Shown in pieces: positions 36,219-36,783 of a stretch of 36,783 bases of DNA (positions are counted from its first letter, which is position 1; each line of letters opens with the position of its first letter). Under the pieces are notes generated by a model, which saw nothing but the letters and a program-made list of their open reading frames with translations, ran no database searches and had not been told where the DNA came from. Source of the stretch: a virus. The DNA is taken from positions 1-36,783 of the IMG/VR virus record IMGVR_UViG_3300018077_000004; one strand, 5' to 3'. Both the position numbers and the translations under genes were made by a program.

Positions 36219-36241
36219 AACGTGTCACGTAACGAGTCACG
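36219..36241. repeat. attP right arm: two 11-bp integrase arm-type motifs
   Basis: AACGTGTCACG at 36219-36229 and AACGAGTCACG at 36231-36241 match the left-arm motif in orientation and sequence with one base between copies. Together with the left arm, the four sites frame the tRNA core, which fits a typical attP with P and P' arms. The start of the next gene (36252) follows directly. Confidence 0.7.
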
Positions 36242-36251
36242 GGTGACGGGG

Positions 36252-36443
36252 ATGATCAGGTGCCGCTGCCATCCGGCCGATATGTACGCGACGCTCGTTG
36301 AGTGTCCACGGTGCCATCACTGGTCGTTGGACAAAGGCGATGGCTGGGAGGCATGCGAACGGCGGTCCTGTCAGTACGAAGCGGTGTTCAGTTACTCAAT
36401 TTGGGTTACGGAGGATGGGTTGCATTACTCCGTGAAGCCATGA
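36252..36443 (+). CDS. Small zinc-ribbon protein after attP
   Basis: 63 residues from ATG 36252. The longer frame from 36132 crosses the tRNA core and its RAGQDSNPRPGG is a well-known translation of tRNA sequence, so it is rejected. IRCRCHPADMYATLVECPRCHHW and WEACERRSCQYEAV hold several Cys/His and form a likely zinc ribbon. Its stop overlaps the next ATG. Confidence 0.6.
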   Translation: MIRCRCHPADMYATLVECPRCHHWSLDKGDGWEACERRSCQYEAVFSYSIWVTEDGLHYSVKP

Positions 36444-36496
36444 ACGCCCGCGCTCTCTCCCTCTGGCAAGCCTCGCTGGAGGCCGAGACGCAGTGA
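36440..36496 (+). CDS. 18-residue micro-ORF, duplicate of the N-terminus of the 108 gene
   Basis: ATG 36440 overlaps the previous stop; its stop overlaps GTG 36493. The peptide MNARALSLWQASLEAETQ differs from the first 17 residues of the protein at 108 (MNRAALSLWQASLEAET) in only two places. On the circular genome it lies just upstream of the RHH gene that precedes the 108 gene. It looks like a duplicated gene start left after insertion of the RHH gene, or a leader peptide. Confidence 0.45.
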   Translation: MNARALSLWQASLEAETQ

Positions 36497-36771
36497 GCGA
36501 TCCGCTTGTATGTCCCCTCTGTGGGGAAGACCATCACGTCGAACTCGGCGAGGAGGTCCGAAACATCGCGCCTAAACCAACCGGCGCAGTGGTATGCGTT
36601 CGATTGCCCTACGACCTCTTGTCTGTTGTGTCATCAGGTAAGTACGGGACCATGAGCGAGACGGTTCGGGCCGCCCTGCGTCTGCTGCGGGATGGCCCGA
36701 CCTATACCCGCTCTGTCTCAACCGCCCTGACGCTGGACGGCGAGACTCTCCGCCGTCTGCCGCCCCTATGA
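36493..36771 (+). CDS. Zinc-ribbon/ribbon-helix-helix DNA-binding protein (cut by the window ends)
   Basis: 92 residues from GTG 36493 (GTGA overlap). An N-terminal CPLCGEDHH zinc knuckle, then a ribbon-helix-helix core at about 34-66: VVCVRLPYDLLSVVSSGK (strand and first helix) and MSETVRAALRLLRDG (second helix). RHH proteins bind DNA as dimers through the strand. The Cys/His part may add a second binding site. It may regulate the end of the early operon. The window ends repeat its 3' part at 1-111. Confidence 0.75.
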   Translation: MSDPLVCPLCGEDHHVELGEEVRNIAPKPTGAVVCVRLPYDLLSVVSSGKYGTMSETVRAALRLLRDGPTYTRSVSTALTLDGETLRRLPPL

Positions 36772-36783
36772 ACCGCGCCGCGC
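36661..36783. repeat. Terminal direct repeat, right copy
   Basis: Identical to bases 1-123. See the left copy. The unique genome is 36,660 bp when one copy is removed. Confidence 0.95.

Noticed and set aside
36132-36251. N-terminal extension of the 36252 gene (RAGQDSNPRPGG)
   Set aside because: This peptide is the translation of the tRNA half in the attP core, a frequent annotation error.

Overview
The window is one complete genome of a temperate, tailed (siphovirus-type) phage of a high-GC host. The last 123 bases repeat the first 123 exactly, so the unique genome is about 36,660 bp, circular or circularly joined in assembly, and one gene is cut by the window ends. The host cannot be named. 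Base composition (by eye in the mid-60s percent GC), frequent GTG starts, an attP core that copies a bacterial tRNA-Arg(TCG) 3' half, and a lipoprotein with a Pro/Thr/Ala-rich linker fit an actinobacterium or a chloroflexotal bacterium. This is inference. No mycolate esterase (LysB) was recognised.

Layout. 1-916: last genes of the rightward early operon. 916-1083: promoter-like sequence and terminator. 1083-3771: lysis region (small membrane proteins, SNase-type nuclease, PGRP-type amidase endolysin with an internal start, holin). 3772-4086: noncoding and rich in hairpins, directly before the packaging genes. 4087-6619: HNH packaging nuclease, small and large terminase. 6623-10998: portal, prohead protease with an antisense HNH gene at its 5' edge, and major capsid protein. 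11026-16914: virion or accessory proteins, mostly unrecognised, including a secreted protein and a protein built of fourteen 20-residue repeats. 16916-25446: connector, tail terminator, tail tube, gp10-like protein, tail assembly chaperones with a -1 frameshift, tape measure, tail-tip proteins.

25433-26435 is the lysogeny island on the minus strand: an HTH repressor followed by a lipoprotein. It faces a rightward early operon that starts with a Cro-like HTH gene at 26529. Two TTACC-NN-GGTAA palindromes lie between the divergent genes. From 26529 to about 35.9 kb, and on through the join to 916, the early operon is packed tightly. Most neighbours share ATGA or GTGA start-stop overlaps, and several steps are micro-ORFs of 13-31 codons. 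It carries an ERF-type annealing protein, a PD-(D/E)XK resolvase, a replication protein whose gene contains iteron-like repeats, a DNA methyltransferase, an excisionase-like HTH gene, a tyrosine integrase with a second gene nested inside it, and many small cysteine-rich proteins.

The attP site (36064-36241) lies about 2 kb downstream of the integrase. It shows a tRNA-derived core flanked on each side by two copies of an 11-bp arm-type motif. Together the genes describe a cos-type (HNH plus HK97-like head) temperate phage that integrates in a tRNA-Arg gene. It controls lysogeny through a small repressor and in lysogeny probably also expresses a surface lipoprotein. The most unusual points are the zinc-finger gene nested in the integrase, the start-stop relay with micro-ORFs, the repeat protein, the endolysin internal start, the HNH insertion at the protease start codon, and two genes with a strong Shine-Dalgarno followed by ATC.
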